Notes under the pieces: model-generated
Database searches by the model: none
What the model saw: only the letters and a program-made list of their open reading frames with translations
Told to the model about the DNA's origin: nothing
Made by a program: the position numbers and the translations under genes
Part shown: positions 1 through 9,417 of the stretch, piece by piece
How the letters are laid out: each line of letters starts with the position of its first letter
Position numbering within the stretch: the first letter of the stretch is position 1
Source of the DNA: Isoptericola sp. BMS4
Lineage (GTDB): Bacteria > Actinomycetota > Actinomycetes > Actinomycetales > Cellulomonadaceae
Length of the DNA stretch: 64,000 bases
Reading direction: 5' to 3'
Assembly: GCF_011634835.1 (NCBI RefSeq)
Contig: NZ_SIRP01000001.1
Location: 1,860,034 to 1,924,033 of the forward strand

Positions 1-14
1 AGACACGCTATGCC

Positions 15-90
15 GATGTCTTGAGACACCCCATTCCGATGTCCTGAGACTGGACACTGTCACCCCGACCATGTGATGTCTCAGGACATC
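15..90. repeat. Direct and inverted repeats at window edge, possible insertion-sequence margin
   Basis: Two direct copies of GATGTCYTGAGAC (15-27 and 38-50, 23 bp apart) are followed by the exact inverse GTCTCAGGACATC (78-90). The last pair makes a 13-bp inverted repeat with a 27-bp spacer. I recall similar motifs in the non-coding margins of IS481-like elements in related actinobacteria, but no transposase lies in the window, so the mobile-element reading is inference. Confidence 0.45.
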
Positions 91-93
91 GGG

Positions 94-127
94 ATGGCCC
101 GGACCCACGTTCGTGGGTCCGGGCCAT
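94..127. terminator. Strong bidirectional hairpin terminator
   Basis: A perfect 16-bp stem (ATGGCCCGGACCCACG and its complement) closes on a 2-nt loop. It lies between the edge repeats and the first gene, with only a short T-rich patch after it. It would end transcription entering from outside the window. Confidence 0.7.
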
Positions 128-236
128 GGTCATTTCTGCGTGTCGGTGCCGCGTGGTCCTGCCGTCACGCCCGTGATCTGGAAGGATCGGCGTCGCGGCC
201 GCCGTCCGGCGCCACGAGACGTCACGAGGAGCTCCG

Positions 237-785
237 ATGAGTACCCCCGACCCGTACCACCCCGGGACGCCCGAGCAGCCGGATCGACAGGGGCGGCCCG
301 ACCTGCCCGAGCCGGGCCGGCCGGCACAGCCGGAGCAGCAGCCCCCCGCCGCGCCACCCGCCGGCCCGCACCCGCAGGAGCAGTACGGTCAGAGCCAGTA
401 CCCGCCGCCGTCGGCCCCGGGCGCCTACCCGCAGCCGGCGTACCCGCAGGGTCAGTACGCCCAGGGGTACCCGCAGGGCTACGGGCAGCAGCCGCCGGAG
501 AACCCCGGCAGGACGCTCGGCATCGTCGGCCTGATCCTCGGCTTCTTCGGGCCGCTGTCGCTCGTCGGCCTCATCCTGTCGATCGTCGGCCTGCGCAAGT
601 CACGCAAGGTCGGCCAGTCGAACGGCGTCGCCGTGGCCGGCATCGTCGTCAGCGCCCTCGTCCTCGTCGGGACGATCATCGCCGGCATCGTCATCGGCGT
701 GGGTATCGGCTACATCATGGAGCAGTGCGACCAGCTCGGGCCGGGTCTCCACCAGGTCGACGGCGTCACCATCACCTGCGGCTGA
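237..785 (+). CDS. Proline/glutamine-rich DUF4190-like membrane protein
   Basis: A 182-residue protein. Residues 1-85 are a disordered Pro/Gln/Tyr-rich cytoplasmic region with YPQGQYAQGYPQGYG-type repeats. Two hydrophobic segments follow (about 92-115 and 130-158), separated by a basic loop (LRKSRKVGQSNG), then a short tail with two cysteines. This is the layout of the DUF4190 proteins common in actinobacteria. The function is unknown; membrane scaffolding is only a guess. The start ATG follows the purine-rich AGGAGC. The gene lies just upstream of tig but is probably transcribed separately, because a -10-like TAGGAT precedes tig. Confidence 0.75.
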   Translation: MSTPDPYHPGTPEQPDRQGRPDLPEPGRPAQPEQQPPAAPPAGPHPQEQYGQSQYPPPSAPGAYPQPAYPQGQYAQGYPQGYGQQPPENPGRTLGIVGLILGFFGPLSLVGLILSIVGLRKSRKVGQSNGVAVAGIVVSALVLVGTIIAGIVIGVGIGYIMEQCDQLGPGLHQVDGVTITCG

Positions 786-984
786 CCGCGGTCGCGAGGG
801 CGGGGGCGGGGCCTGCCGGGCCCCGCCCCGGACGCGCGTGGCCGCGGGAGTGTTCGCGTGACGTAGGATGGACGGGTTGCCCGTACGTCCGTCGTACGAC
901 TTCGCATCCCGCGCCGCAGCAACCGGGCCGGCCCGTGCCGGCGAGACGCGCGCGCACGCACCCGAACCGTTGGAGACCATCGAA

Positions 985-2361
985 GTGAAGAGCGCCGTCG
1001 AGACCCTGGATCCCACCAAGGTCAAGCTGACCGTCGAGGTGGAGTACGACGAGCTCAAGCCGAGCATCGACCACGCCTACAAGCACATCGCGGAGCAGGT
1101 GAACATCCCCGGCTTCCGCAAGGGCAAGGTCCCCCCGCGCATCATCGACCAGCGGGTCGGCTGGGGCGCCGTCGTCGAGCACGCCGTGAACGACGCGCTG
1201 TCGGGCTTCTACCGGGACGCCGTCACGAACGAGTCGCTGCGCCCCCTGGGTCAGCCCGAGGTCGAGGTCACCGAGATCCCCGCGCAGGCGGGGGAGGGGC
1301 AGCTCGCCTTCACCGCCGAGGTCGAGGTCCGCCCCGAGCTCACGCTGCCCGAGCTATCCGACATCGCGATCGAGGTCGAGACCACCGAGGTCACCGACGA
1401 GGACGTCGCCGAGCGCCTCGACTCGCTGCGGGAGCGCTTCGGCACCCTCGTGGGCGTCGACCGCCCGGCCGCCGAGGGCGACTACGTCGTCATCGACCTC
1501 AAGGCCGTCATCGGCGAGGAGGAGATCGACTCGGTCTCCGGCGTCTCCTACCAGATCGGCGCCGGCAACATGCTCGAGGGGCTCGACGAGGCCCTGACCG
1601 GCCTGTCGACCGACGAGACCACCACCTTCGCCACGAAGCTCGCCGGGGGCGAGCACGAGGGCGAGGAGGCGCAGGTCACCGTCACCGCCACTGCCGTCAA
1701 GGAGCGCGACCTGCCGGCCCCGGACGACGACTTCGCCCAGCTCGCGTCCGAGTTCGACACGCTCGACGAGCTCAAGGCCGACCTGCGTGAGCAGGTCGCG
1801 TCGAGCAAGACCTCGAACCAGGCCGTCGCCGCGCGCGACCTCCTGCTCGAGAAGCTGCTCGAGGCCGTCGAGGTCCCGGTCCCGTCCGGCGCCGTCGAGG
1901 CCGAGGTGCACCGCCACCTCGAGCAGGAGAACCGCCTCGAGGACGACGAGCACCGCGCCGAGGTCACCGAGGAGGCGACCAAGGCCCTGAAGAACCAGAT
2001 CCTGCTCGACACCCTCGCCGAGAAGCTCGAGGTCCAGGTGGGCCAGGGCGAGCTCGTGGAGTACCTCGTGCAGGCCTCGCAGCAGTACGGGATGGACCCG
2101 AACCAGTTCATCCAGTCGCTCGACCAGGGCGGGCAGATCCCCGCGATGGTCGGCGAGGTGGCGCGCTCCAAGTCGCTGGCCGTCGCGCTGCGCGAGATCG
2201 AGGTCAAGGACTCCGACGGCAACGCCGTCGACCTCTCCGAGTTCATCGGCTCGGACGAGGAGGACGAGGCCTCCGCCGAGGACGCCGACGAGGAGTCCGG
2301 CGAGCCCACCGAGGGCGAGGACGCCGCCCCCGCCGCCGAGGACGAGGCCGCCAAGGCCTGA
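985..2361 (+). CDS. tig: Trigger factor, ribosome-associated chaperone and peptidyl-prolyl isomerase
   Basis: A 458-residue trigger factor that binds ribosomal protein L23 at the exit tunnel and folds nascent chains. The N-terminal ribosome-binding domain has the signature [10 protein letters not shown] central FKBP-type isomerase domain follows (about 150-240), then the helical C-terminal arms. The last ~45 residues are a Glu/Asp/Ala tail, common in actinobacterial homologues. I chose GTG at 985 because the protein aligns from VKSAVETLD and a GGAG lies about 9 nt upstream; the frame is open further upstream but does not look like trigger factor. A -10-like TAGGAT (864-869) predicts a leader of about 110 nt. 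A strong hairpin follows the gene. Confidence 0.97.
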   Translation: MKSAVETLDPTKVKLTVEVEYDELKPSIDHAYKHIAEQVNIPGFRKGKVPPRIIDQRVGWGAVVEHAVNDALSGFYRDAVTNESLRPLGQPEVEVTEIPAQAGEGQLAFTAEVEVRPELTLPELSDIAIEVETTEVTDEDVAERLDSLRERFGTLVGVDRPAAEGDYVVIDLKAVIGEEEIDSVSGVSYQIGAGNMLEGLDEALTGLSTDETTTFATKLAGGEHEGEEAQVTVTATAVKERDLPAPDDDFAQLASEFDTLDELKADLREQVASSKTSNQAVAARDLLLEKLLEAVEVPVPSGAVEAEVHRHLEQENRLEDDEHRAEVTEEATKALKNQILLDTLAEKLEVQVGQGELVEYLVQASQQYGMDPNQFIQSLDQGGQIPAMVGEVARSKSLAVALREIEVKDSDGNAVDLSEFIGSDEEDEASAEDADEESGEPTEGEDAAPAAEDEAAKA

Positions 2362-2389
2362 CACGGCGGCTCCGCGCCGGCGTGCCTCC

Positions 2390-2426
2390 CACGGCCCGCA
2401 CCGTCCCAGCGACGGTGCGGGCCGTG
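2390..2426 (+). terminator. Terminator hairpin after tig
   Basis: A perfect 16-bp stem (CACGGCCCGCACCGTC) with a 5-nt loop lies between tig and clpP1. No long T-run follows, as is usual in high-G+C actinobacteria. Confidence 0.75.
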
Positions 2427-2457
2427 GCCGTTCCCGGCGCCCGGGCAGGTGCCTGTG

Positions 2458-2516
2458 CGCCTGCAGCGAAACCGCGCGCCGGCGGGACGTTCCGGGCCAT
2501 CGGCGCACGTTAGGGT
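2458..2516 (+). promoter_or_regulatory. Candidate ClgR site and -10 element of the clpP1P2 promoter
   Basis: CGCCTGCAGCG (2458-2468) has the CGC-N5-GCG dyad core of ClgR operators, with one departure from the consensus I recall. TAGGGT (2511-2516) is a plausible -10, putting the transcript start near 2523. ClgR activates clpP operons in actinobacteria; binding here is inference from one partial match. Confidence 0.4.
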
Positions 2517-2546
2517 CGATCGACAGCGATGACGAAGGAGACGGAC

Positions 2547-3179
2547 GTGAACGATCTGCTGCGGATGGACGGTGCGGCGCCGGCGGCGCGTGCCGAGGGC
2601 CAGGGCTTCGGCCTCAACGACTCCATCTACAACCGGCTCCTCAAGGAGCGCATCATCTGGCTCGGTTCGGAGGTGCGCGACGAGAACGCGAACGCCATCT
2701 GCGCCCAGATGATGCTGCTGGCCGCGGAGGACCCGGACAAGGACATCTTCCTCTACATCAACTCGCCCGGCGGGTCGATCACCGCCGGCATGGCGATCTA
2801 CGACACCATGCAGTTCGTCCAGCCGGACGTCGCGACCGTCGCGATGGGCATGGCCGCGTCGATGGGGCAGTTCCTGCTCTCCTCGGGCGCGAAGGGCAAG
2901 CGCTACATCACCCCGCACGCGCGCGTCCTGATGCACCAGCCCTCCGGCGGCGTCGGTGGCACCGCGACCGACGTCCGGATCGGCGCGCAGCTCATCATGC
3001 ACATGAAGAAGGTGCTCTCCGAGCTGACGGCCGAGCAGACCGGGCAGACGCTGGAGACGATCCTCAAGGACAACGACCGCGACAAGTGGTTCACGGCGGA
3101 CGAGGCCCTCGAGTACGGCTTCGTCGACAAGGTCGTGGCCACCGCCTCCTCGGTCACGGGCGGCGGCGAGTCCGCCTGA
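2547..3179 (+). CDS. clpP1: ATP-dependent Clp protease proteolytic subunit 1
   Basis: A 210-residue serine peptidase of the ClpP family, which forms the tetradecameric chamber fed by ClpX or ClpC. The catalytic triad is visible: Ser105 in MAASMGQ, His130 in MHQPSGG and Asp179 in DNDRDKW. The oligomer and handle motifs YINSPGGS and YDTMQF are present. GTG at 2547 is preceded by AAGGAG at good spacing; an in-frame ATG 18 nt earlier (2529) is the alternative and would give 216 residues. clpP2 follows after 44 bp, so the two are probably cotranscribed. In actinobacteria the active enzyme is a mixed ClpP1P2 complex. Confidence 0.96.
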   Translation: MNDLLRMDGAAPAARAEGQGFGLNDSIYNRLLKERIIWLGSEVRDENANAICAQMMLLAAEDPDKDIFLYINSPGGSITAGMAIYDTMQFVQPDVATVAMGMAASMGQFLLSSGAKGKRYITPHARVLMHQPSGGVGGTATDVRIGAQLIMHMKKVLSELTAEQTGQTLETILKDNDRDKWFTADEALEYGFVDKVVATASSVTGGGESA

Positions 3180-3223
3180 CCCCGACCCCGCCACCACCCA
3201 GACCTTTCACGCGAGGAGACATC

Positions 3224-3940
3224 GTGAGCCACTCCGACGAGTACCAGTTCGCCATGCGGGCGCAGCACCTGGCGGGAGCCGGCGGCCGCCCCGGCGGGGT
3301 CGCCCTGCCCTACGGCGCCCCGTCGTCGCGGTACGTGCTGCCGCAGTTCGAAGAGCGCACCGCCTACGGCTTCAAGCGCCAGGACCCGTACACCAAGCTG
3401 TTCGAGGACCGCATCATCTTTCTGGGCGTGCAGGTCGACGACGCCTCGGCGGACGACGTCATGGCCCAGCTGCTGGTTCTGGAGAGCCAGGACCCGGACC
3501 GCGACATCATCCTGTACATCAACTCGCCGGGCGGTTCCTTCACCGCGATGACGGCGCTGTACGACACGATGCAGTTCATCAAGCCGCAGATCCAGACCGT
3601 GTGCCTGGGTCAGGCGGCCTCCGCCGCGGCGGTGCTGCTGGCCGCCGGGCAGAAGGGCAAGCGACTGGCCCTGCCGAACGCCCGCGTGCTCATCCACCAG
3701 CCCGCGATGGAGGGCGGCGGCTATGCCCAGGCCTCGGACATCGAGATCCACGCGAACGAGCTCATCCGCATGCGCGAGTGGCTCGAGGAGACGCTGGCGC
3801 GCCACTCGGAGAAGTCCGTCGACGAGGTCCGGGAGGACATCGAGCGCGACAAGATTCTCACTGCCGAGGGGGCCAAGGACTACGGGCTCGTCGACCAGGT
3901 GCTCGAGAGCCGCAAGCCGGCGGCCGTCACGAGCCGCTGA
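3224..3940 (+). CDS. clpP2: ATP-dependent Clp protease proteolytic subunit 2
   Basis: A 238-residue second ClpP subunit that pairs with ClpP1. Triad residues are Ser133 (GQAASAAA), His158 (LIHQPAM) and Asp209 (ERDKI). The N-terminus is about 40 residues longer than in ClpP1, as usual for ClpP2, whose propeptide is removed on maturation. The GTG start follows GAGGAG by 5 nt. The protein resembles clpP1 but is clearly divergent, so it is the normal actinobacterial pair and not a recent duplication. A hairpin separates it from clpX. Confidence 0.96.
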   Translation: MSHSDEYQFAMRAQHLAGAGGRPGGVALPYGAPSSRYVLPQFEERTAYGFKRQDPYTKLFEDRIIFLGVQVDDASADDVMAQLLVLESQDPDRDIILYINSPGGSFTAMTALYDTMQFIKPQIQTVCLGQAASAAAVLLAAGQKGKRLALPNARVLIHQPAMEGGGYAQASDIEIHANELIRMREWLEETLARHSEKSVDEVREDIERDKILTAEGAKDYGLVDQVLESRKPAAVTSR

Positions 3941-3948
3941 CCTGCGTC

Positions 3949-3997
3949 GTCGCGGGGCCCGGACGGCTCGCCGAGGCGAGATCCGTGGCCCCGCGAC
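3949..3997 (+). terminator. Hairpin between clpP2 and clpX
   Basis: GTCGCGGGGCC (3949-3959) pairs with GGCCCCGCGAC (3987-3997), enclosing a smaller CTCGC/GCGAG stem. It could end or attenuate clpP1P2 transcription before clpX. Confidence 0.5.
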
Positions 3998-4045
3998 GCG
4001 ACGCACCGGGCAACGCGGCTGACAACGCCGTCCCGGTGGTGTGGA

Positions 4046-4135
4046 ATGGACGCAGGACCTGATCAGCAACCTGCGCAGGACCCGGCGCAGGACCCAGCTC
4101 AGGACATGGAGGCTCCCGGTGGCTCGGATCGGTGA
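4046..4135 (+). other. Short repeat-bearing reading frame overlapping the clpX start
   Basis: A 29-codon frame from ATG 4046 reads through a 12-bp imperfect tandem repeat (CAGGAC in each unit) that gives [12 protein letters not shown]. It stops 17 nt inside clpX in another frame. A possible promoter (CTGACA 4019-4024, 17-bp spacer, TGGAAT 4042-4047) would start the RNA near 4054, after this ATG, so translation from it is doubtful. It may simply be a repeat-rich clpX leader. Confidence 0.3.
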
Positions 4136-5399
4136 CGGTGCAGACCTGCTGAAGTGCTCGTTCTGCGGCAAGTCCCAGAAGCAGGTCAAGAAGCTCATCG
4201 CCGGTCCCGGCGTGTACATCTGCGACGAGTGCATCGACCTGTGCAACGAGATCATCGAGGAGGAGCTCGGCGAGGCAGCGGAGCTGGGGCTCACGGAGCT
4301 GCCGAAGCCGCGCGAGATCTTCGAGTTCCTCCAGCAGTACGTCATCGGCCAGGACCCCGCGAAGCGGGCGCTGGCGGTGGCGGTCTACAACCACTACAAG
4401 CGGGTGCAGGCGGGCGAGACCGCGCGCGAGGGGCGTGACGGCGACGACGCCGTCGAGATCGCCAAGTCGAACATCCTGCTCATCGGTCCCACCGGCACCG
4501 GCAAGACCTACCTCGCGCAGACGCTGGCGAAGATGCTCAACGTCCCGTTCGCCATCGCCGACGCGACGGCGCTCACGGAGGCCGGGTACGTCGGCGAGGA
4601 CGTCGAGAACATCCTCCTCAAGCTCATCCAGGCCGCCGACTACGACGTCAAGAAGGCCGAGACGGGCATCATCTACATCGACGAGGTCGACAAGGTGGCC
4701 CGCAAGGCGGAGAATCCGTCGATCACCCGTGACGTGTCCGGCGAGGGCGTGCAGCAGGCCCTGCTGAAGATCATCGAGGGGACGTCGGCGTCCGTGCCGC
4801 CGCAGGGCGGGCGCAAGCACCCGCACCAGGAGTTCATCCAGATCGACACGACGAACGTGCTGTTCATCGTGGCCGGCGCGTTCGCGGGCCTGGACGAGAT
4901 CGTGGCGTCCCGGTCGCGCAAGCGGGGCATCGGGTTCAGCGCGCCCATGGAGACCGGCGCCGACGAGGACCTGTTCGCCGAGGTGCGGCCGGAGGACCTG
5001 CAGAAGTACGGACTCATCCCGGAGTTCATCGGGCGGCTCCCCGTCGTCGCCTCGGTCTCGCCGCTGGACCGCGACGCCCTCGTGCGCATCCTCACCGAGC
5101 CGCGCAACGCCCTGCTCAAGCAGTACCAGCGCATGTTCGAGATCGACGGCGTGGAGCTGGAGTTCGAGCCCGACGCCGTCGAGGCGATCGCGGAGCAGGC
5201 GCTCCTGCGTGGGACGGGCGCGCGCGGCCTGCGGGCCATCATGGAGGAGGTCCTCCAGCAGGTGATGTTCGACGTCCCGAGCCGCGACGACGTCGAGCGC
5301 GTCGTCATCACCCGGGACGTCGTCATCGAGAACGTCAACCCGACGGTCGTGCCCCGGACGTCGCCGGTGCGTCGCACTCCGCGGGAGAAGTCGGCCTGA
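4119..5399 (+). CDS. clpX: ATP-dependent unfoldase ClpX
   Basis: A 426-residue AAA+ unfoldase that selects substrates and threads them into ClpP1P2. In order: a C4 zinc-binding domain (CSFC, then CDEC, residues about 11-38), Walker A GPTGTGKT, Walker [10 protein letters not shown], a sensor region, and the ClpP-docking IGF loop (KRGIGF). I chose GTG at 4119 because GGAGG (4108-4112) precedes it and the protein starts VARIGDG as in relatives. An upstream in-frame GTG would add 26 basic residues unlike the family. The gene follows clpP2 after a hairpin and probably has its own promoter. Confidence 0.97.
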   Translation: MARIGDGADLLKCSFCGKSQKQVKKLIAGPGVYICDECIDLCNEIIEEELGEAAELGLTELPKPREIFEFLQQYVIGQDPAKRALAVAVYNHYKRVQAGETAREGRDGDDAVEIAKSNILLIGPTGTGKTYLAQTLAKMLNVPFAIADATALTEAGYVGEDVENILLKLIQAADYDVKKAETGIIYIDEVDKVARKAENPSITRDVSGEGVQQALLKIIEGTSASVPPQGGRKHPHQEFIQIDTTNVLFIVAGAFAGLDEIVASRSRKRGIGFSAPMETGADEDLFAEVRPEDLQKYGLIPEFIGRLPVVASVSPLDRDALVRILTEPRNALLKQYQRMFEIDGVELEFEPDAVEAIAEQALLRGTGARGLRAIMEEVLQQVMFDVPSRDDVERVVITRDVVIENVNPTVVPRTSPVRRTPREKSA

Positions 5400-5435
5400 C
5401 CGCGCCGGGCCGAGCTCGCGTCCGCGCCGCCCGCC

Positions 5436-7229
5436 TCAGCGGGCGTACAGCTCCTCGACGTCGGCCGCGAAGTCGTGCAGCACGACGTCGCGGCGGACCT
5501 TCAGGGACGGCGTGAGGTAGCCGTTCGCCTCCGAGAAGTCGCCCTCCAGGACGCGCACCGCGCGGATCGCCTCCGCCCGGGAGACCACCCCGCTCGCCTC
5601 CGCCGCCGCCTCCTCCAGCGCGGCCAGCACCCGAGGGTCGCGGCGCGCCTCGGCCGGGCGCAGCGCCGGCAGCCCCCGCGACGCGAGCCACCCGGGCAGC
5701 ATCTCCGCGTCGAGCGTCACCAGCGCGCCGACGAACGGTCGCCCGTCGCCGACGACGACCACCTGGGACACGACCGGGTGGCCGCGCAACCGGTCCTCCA
5801 GCGCCGCCGGGGCCACGTTCTTGCCGCCGGCGGTGACGATGATCTCCTTGGTCCGGCCTGTGATCCGCAGGTGCCCGCCGTCCAGCACGCCGAGGTCCCC
5901 GGTGCGGAACCAGCCGTCGGTCACCGCGAGGGCGGTGAGGTCCGGGCGCCCGCGGTACCCCCGGAACACGTGCGGCCCGGCGACCAGCACCTCGCCGTCG
6001 TCGTCGACGCGCACGGACGTTCCGGGGAACGGCGGTCCCACCGTGCCGATCCGCAGGTCGGCAGGGAGGTTCACCGCTGCCGGCGCCGTGGTCTCGGTGA
6101 GGCCGTACCCCTCGAGCACGGTCAGGCCCGCGCCGCGGAAGAAGTGGCCGAGCCGCTCCCCGAGCGCGGCGCCGCCGGAGATGGCGTACCGCAGCCGGCC
6201 GCCCATCGCGGCACGCAGCCCGCGCAGCACGAGGAGGTCGGCGACCGCGTGCCGCGCGCGCAGCCCGGCGGGGACCCTCCCCGCCTCCAGCGCCCGTGAG
6301 CGGTCGCCGGCGACCCGGGCGGCCCAGCGGAACACGCGGAGCCGGACGCCCGTCCCGGCGCGCTGCTCCGCGGCGTTGTACACCTTCTCGAAGACGCGGG
6401 GCACGGCCAGCAGGAACGTGGGCCGGAACGTGCCCAGGTCGGCGACCAGGGTCTTGACGTCCGGCAGGTGCCCCAGCACCGCGCTCGACCCGACCACCGC
6501 GACCTGGATGAGGCGCGCGAAGACGTGCGCGAGCGGGAGGAACAGCACCGTGCGCGCCCCCTCGGCCTCCAGGAGCTCCGGCAGCACGACGCGCGCGTTG
6601 AGCGCCAGGTGCGCGAAGTTCCCGTGCGTGAGCTCGGCACCCTTGGGACGCCCCGTCGACCCCGACGTGTACACGATCGTCGCCAGGTCGTCGCGGCGCA
6701 CCGCTCGGCGGCGCGCGACCACGTCCCGCGTGGCGACGGTCGCTGCCGCCTCCCGCAGGGCGTCCACGGCGCCGTCGGCGATGACGAGGACCTCCGTCAG
6801 GTCCGGCAGCCGGTCCTGCACCTGCCGCACGGCGTCGGCGTGGGCCGCGGTCTCGACCACCACGGTGGCCACGCCCGCGTCGGACAGGATCCACCACACC
6901 TGCTCCGGCGACGACGTCTCGTACACGGGGACCGGCACGGCGCCGACTGCCCACAGGGCGAAGTCCAGCAGCGTCCACTCGTAGCGCGTGCGGGACATGA
7001 TGGCCACCCGGTCGCCTGCTTCGACGCCCCGCGCGAGGAGGCCACGCGCCACGACGAGCACGTCGTGGTCGAACTCCGCCGCGCTCACCCGGACCCAGTC
7101 GCCCGCCGGAGTCACCCGCCGCTCGATCAGCGTGGCCTCGCCGGCGCGGGCCACCCGGTCCGCCAGCAGGGTGTTGATGCTCGTGCTCTCGGGCACGTCC
7201 ACGCGGCTCGGAGCGGTGGCGAGGTCCAT
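5436..7229 (-). CDS. Long-chain fatty-acid-CoA ligase (AMP-forming)
   Basis: A 597-residue member of the ANL superfamily, FadD15-like. It activates long-chain fatty acids to acyl-adenylates and then acyl-CoA for beta-oxidation or lipid synthesis. The AMP-binding signature is YTSGSTGRPKGAELTHGN, with GYGLTETT and the hinge region WFRTGDLG downstream. The catalytic lysine lies near the C-terminus in the GGKNVAP motif. I chose the ATG giving MDLATAPSRVDV because upstream residues are low-complexity. It is divergent from the chorismate mutase gene and convergent with clpX. The exact chain-length preference cannot be read from sequence. Confidence 0.9.
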   Translation of the reverse strand: MDLATAPSRVDVPESTSINTLLADRVARAGEATLIERRVTPAGDWVRVSAAEFDHDVLVVARGLLARGVEAGDRVAIMSRTRYEWTLLDFALWAVGAVPVPVYETSSPEQVWWILSDAGVATVVVETAAHADAVRQVQDRLPDLTEVLVIADGAVDALREAAATVATRDVVARRRAVRRDDLATIVYTSGSTGRPKGAELTHGNFAHLALNARVVLPELLEAEGARTVLFLPLAHVFARLIQVAVVGSSAVLGHLPDVKTLVADLGTFRPTFLLAVPRVFEKVYNAAEQRAGTGVRLRVFRWAARVAGDRSRALEAGRVPAGLRARHAVADLLVLRGLRAAMGGRLRYAISGGAALGERLGHFFRGAGLTVLEGYGLTETTAPAAVNLPADLRIGTVGPPFPGTSVRVDDDGEVLVAGPHVFRGYRGRPDLTALAVTDGWFRTGDLGVLDGGHLRITGRTKEIIVTAGGKNVAPAALEDRLRGHPVVSQVVVVGDGRPFVGALVTLDAEMLPGWLASRGLPALRPAEARRDPRVLAALEEAAAEASGVVSRAEAIRAVRVLEGDFSEANGYLTPSLKVRRDVVLHDFAADVEELYAR

Positions 7230-7407
7230 GCGTGCGGGTCTCCGGGGTGCAGGGGTGTCGGGCAGAGAGGGGGACCGGGCGCACGGCGTGGTCTCGCCGT
7301 CCGAGTCGGGCGGCGGCCGGTCGGTGCACACCCTGGCCGAGGAGGGACCTTACACGGGCGTGGGGCACGACACGCCCGTGCGACGGTGGTGCGTGCGTCA
7401 CGCCTCG

Positions 7408-7413
7408 TAGGAT
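7408..7413 (+). promoter_or_regulatory. -10 element of leaderless chorismate mutase transcript
   Basis: TAGGAT ends 6 nt before the ATG, so the first transcribed base is probably the A of the start codon. No Shine-Dalgarno sequence lies between. Confidence 0.55.
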
Positions 7414-7419
7414 CGATGC

Positions 7420-7812
7420 ATGCCCGACAACATCGCCGACGGCCCGCGCCCGGACGAGGCCCCCGAGCCCGAGCAGGCGCAGGTACCCGCTGAGATCCTC
7501 GCCCTGCGGGGGAGCATCGACAACATCGACGCCGCCCTGGTGCACCTGCTCGCCGAGCGGTTCAAGATGACCCAGCGCGTCGGCGAGCTCAAGGCCACGG
7601 GCGGGCTCCCGCCCGCCGACCCCACCCGCGACCGCCAGCAGATCGACCGGCTCAAGGGCATCGCCTCCGCGGCGGGCCTCGACCCGGAGTTCGCCGAGCA
7701 GTTCCGCAATTTCATCGTCTCCGAGGTCATCCGCCACCACGAGCGCATCGCGGCAGAGCACGCCGCGGGGCGCCGCCAGGGCGAGCTCCCTCCCCTCGAC
7801 ACCTACTCTTGA
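7420..7812 (+). CDS. Chorismate mutase, AroQ class
   Basis: A 130-residue protein with an acidic 22-residue head, then an AroQ helical domain. It rearranges chorismate to prephenate, the first step to phenylalanine and tyrosine. Family features are LRGSIDNIDAALVHLLAERF at the start of helix 1 and the following basic RVGELK, both at the active site. The monofunctional form (no prephenate dehydratase fusion) matches cytosolic actinobacterial enzymes; no signal peptide is seen. Transcription is probably leaderless. The next gene, an eRF1-like protein, is 98 bp downstream. Confidence 0.88.
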   Translation: MPDNIADGPRPDEAPEPEQAQVPAEILALRGSIDNIDAALVHLLAERFKMTQRVGELKATGGLPPADPTRDRQQIDRLKGIASAAGLDPEFAEQFRNFIVSEVIRHHERIAAEHAAGRRQGELPPLDTYS

Positions 7813-7910
7813 AGAGGTGAGGTCTGAGGGGCCTGACGCGGTGGCGTCCGAGCGGGTTCGGGCGCAGGCTGGATGGCACAGCCGACGCGAGACCCAGGGG
7901 GACGCACCGC

Positions 7911-9158
7911 ATGAAGATCGACTGGCTCAAGCCCCTCGTCGGACGCCCGGGACTGTTCGCGACCGTGCACCTGGACGCGACACCCTCGGCGGAGGCCGGT
8001 GAGAAGGACATCGCGAACCGTTGGCGTGCCGCACGGCGCGCGCTCGAGCACCAGGGCGCCCCGACGGCCGTCCTGGACGCTCTCGAGGACGCCGTGCGGC
8101 GCCCCAGCCACGAGGGCGGCGAGCGGGGCCGCGTGCTCGTCGCCGACGTCGACGGCGTGCTCGTGGACCGGATGCTCCGCCACGCACCGACCGCGCCGAC
8201 GGCCGTGTGGCTGCCGGTGCCCGCACTGCTCCAGGCGGCGCTCGCCGCGGACGAGGCGGTCGACGCGCTGTGCGTCGCCGTCGACCGTGCCGGCGCCGAC
8301 TTCTGGTCGTGCGACGCCGAGGGCCGCGACGCCGGGCGACGCGAGACGTACACCGCGCCGCACGACGAGGTCAGCAAGACGTCCAGTCCCGGCACCAAGC
8401 GGGCGACCATCGAGTCGCGCGCAGAGGACACGTGGGAACGCAACGCGGCCGCCGTCGCCGCGGAGATCGACCGCCGGGTCGCGCAGGAGCGCCCCGAGGT
8501 GGTGCTCCTCACCGGGGACGTCCGGGCGGTGAAGTCCGTACGCTCCGACCTGGGGCAGGCGGCCGCCGTGCGGGTCGTGGAGGTCCCGGGCGGCGGGCGC
8601 GGGGGAGCCGGCGTCCACGCCGACGCGTTCGCCGCGGCCGTCGAGGACGCCCTCGACTCGTACCGGGAACGCCGCCGGGAGGTGACCCTGGCGGAGTACC
8701 GCCAGGACCAGGGCCGCGAGGAAGGCGCCGTCACCTCCGTCGACGACGTCGTCGCCGTGCTCGCCCGCGGGCAGGTCAAGGAGCTCGTGCTGTCCGAACA
8801 GCTCGTCACGGAGGCGACGTCGGCGCTCGCGACGACCGGGGCCGACGGCGGCATCGTCCTCGACGGCCTGCTCGGCGGGCGTCGCCTGTGGATCGGCCCG
8901 GACCCGATGCACGTCGCGCGGACCCGCGCCGACCTCGAAGGGCTCGGCGTGCACGACGGCCTCCAGGAGCTGCCCGCGACCTCCGCCCTGCTGCGCGCCG
9001 CCATCGCGCAGGACGCCGGGCTGACCTTCGCCCCCGAGGGCTCCGTCGAGCTCGTCGACGGCGTCGGGGCCACCCTGCGCTGGCACGACGGCGCGACGCC
9101 GCGCGAGGTGGCGGCGACGATGAGCGGGGACGGGGCGCGGTTCGCTGTGCCGCGGTAG
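7911..9158 (+). CDS. Rv2629-like bacterial eRF1-family (baeRF2) protein
   Basis: A 415-residue protein related to mycobacterial Rv2629, placed in the bacterial archaeo-eukaryotic release factor families (baeRF2; related by fold to Vms1/Ankzf1 peptidyl-tRNA hydrolases). Features include the N-terminal LFATVHLDATP, a middle RADVDG-type beta region, EIDRRVAQERPEVVLLTGD, and a C-terminal Rossmann-like half with VKELVLSEQL and GLTFAPEG. I see no GGQ motif, so classical peptide release is not implied. A role in ribosome rescue or hibernation is inference from the fold. It is convergent with valS, with a shared terminator between. Confidence 0.75.
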   Translation: MKIDWLKPLVGRPGLFATVHLDATPSAEAGEKDIANRWRAARRALEHQGAPTAVLDALEDAVRRPSHEGGERGRVLVADVDGVLVDRMLRHAPTAPTAVWLPVPALLQAALAADEAVDALCVAVDRAGADFWSCDAEGRDAGRRETYTAPHDEVSKTSSPGTKRATIESRAEDTWERNAAAVAAEIDRRVAQERPEVVLLTGDVRAVKSVRSDLGQAAAVRVVEVPGGGRGGAGVHADAFAAAVEDALDSYRERRREVTLAEYRQDQGREEGAVTSVDDVVAVLARGQVKELVLSEQLVTEATSALATTGADGGIVLDGLLGGRRLWIGPDPMHVARTRADLEGLGVHDGLQELPATSALLRAAIAQDAGLTFAPEGSVELVDGVGATLRWHDGATPREVAATMSGDGARFAVPR

Positions 9159-9355
9159 CCGCTTCTCTGCTCGCGTTCTCTGCTCGCGGGCGATGTCCTC
9201 CGGTTGCGGGCGGGTCCGGGCAGGGCCGTGTCGCGAGGCGTCCATCCGGTCGCTCGTTCCTCGCGACCTCCCGCCAGGCCCATCCAGCCTCCCGACACTG
9301 CCCTCCCCGGACCCGCTTGTCCGGAAGGTCACGGTCGTTTGCGCTGAGCGACGAC

Positions 9356-9392
9356 GAGGGGACGATGCGCAGCCGGTGCGCACCGTCCCCTC
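9356..9392. terminator. Bidirectional terminator between the eRF1-like gene and valS
   Basis: A 16-bp stem with one mismatch (starting GAGGGGACG) and a 5-nt loop lies between the two convergent genes. A weaker 9-bp inverted repeat (9230-9238 with 9259-9267) lies nearby; otherwise I see nothing in 9159-9417. Confidence 0.65.
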
Positions 9393-9417
9393 TCGATCGA
9401 GGTGGAGCGAAGGCTGG

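Noticed and set aside
786-984. tRNA upstream of tig
   Set aside because: Some actinobacteria carry a tRNA there, but this stretch only shows a -10-like element and no cloverleaf.
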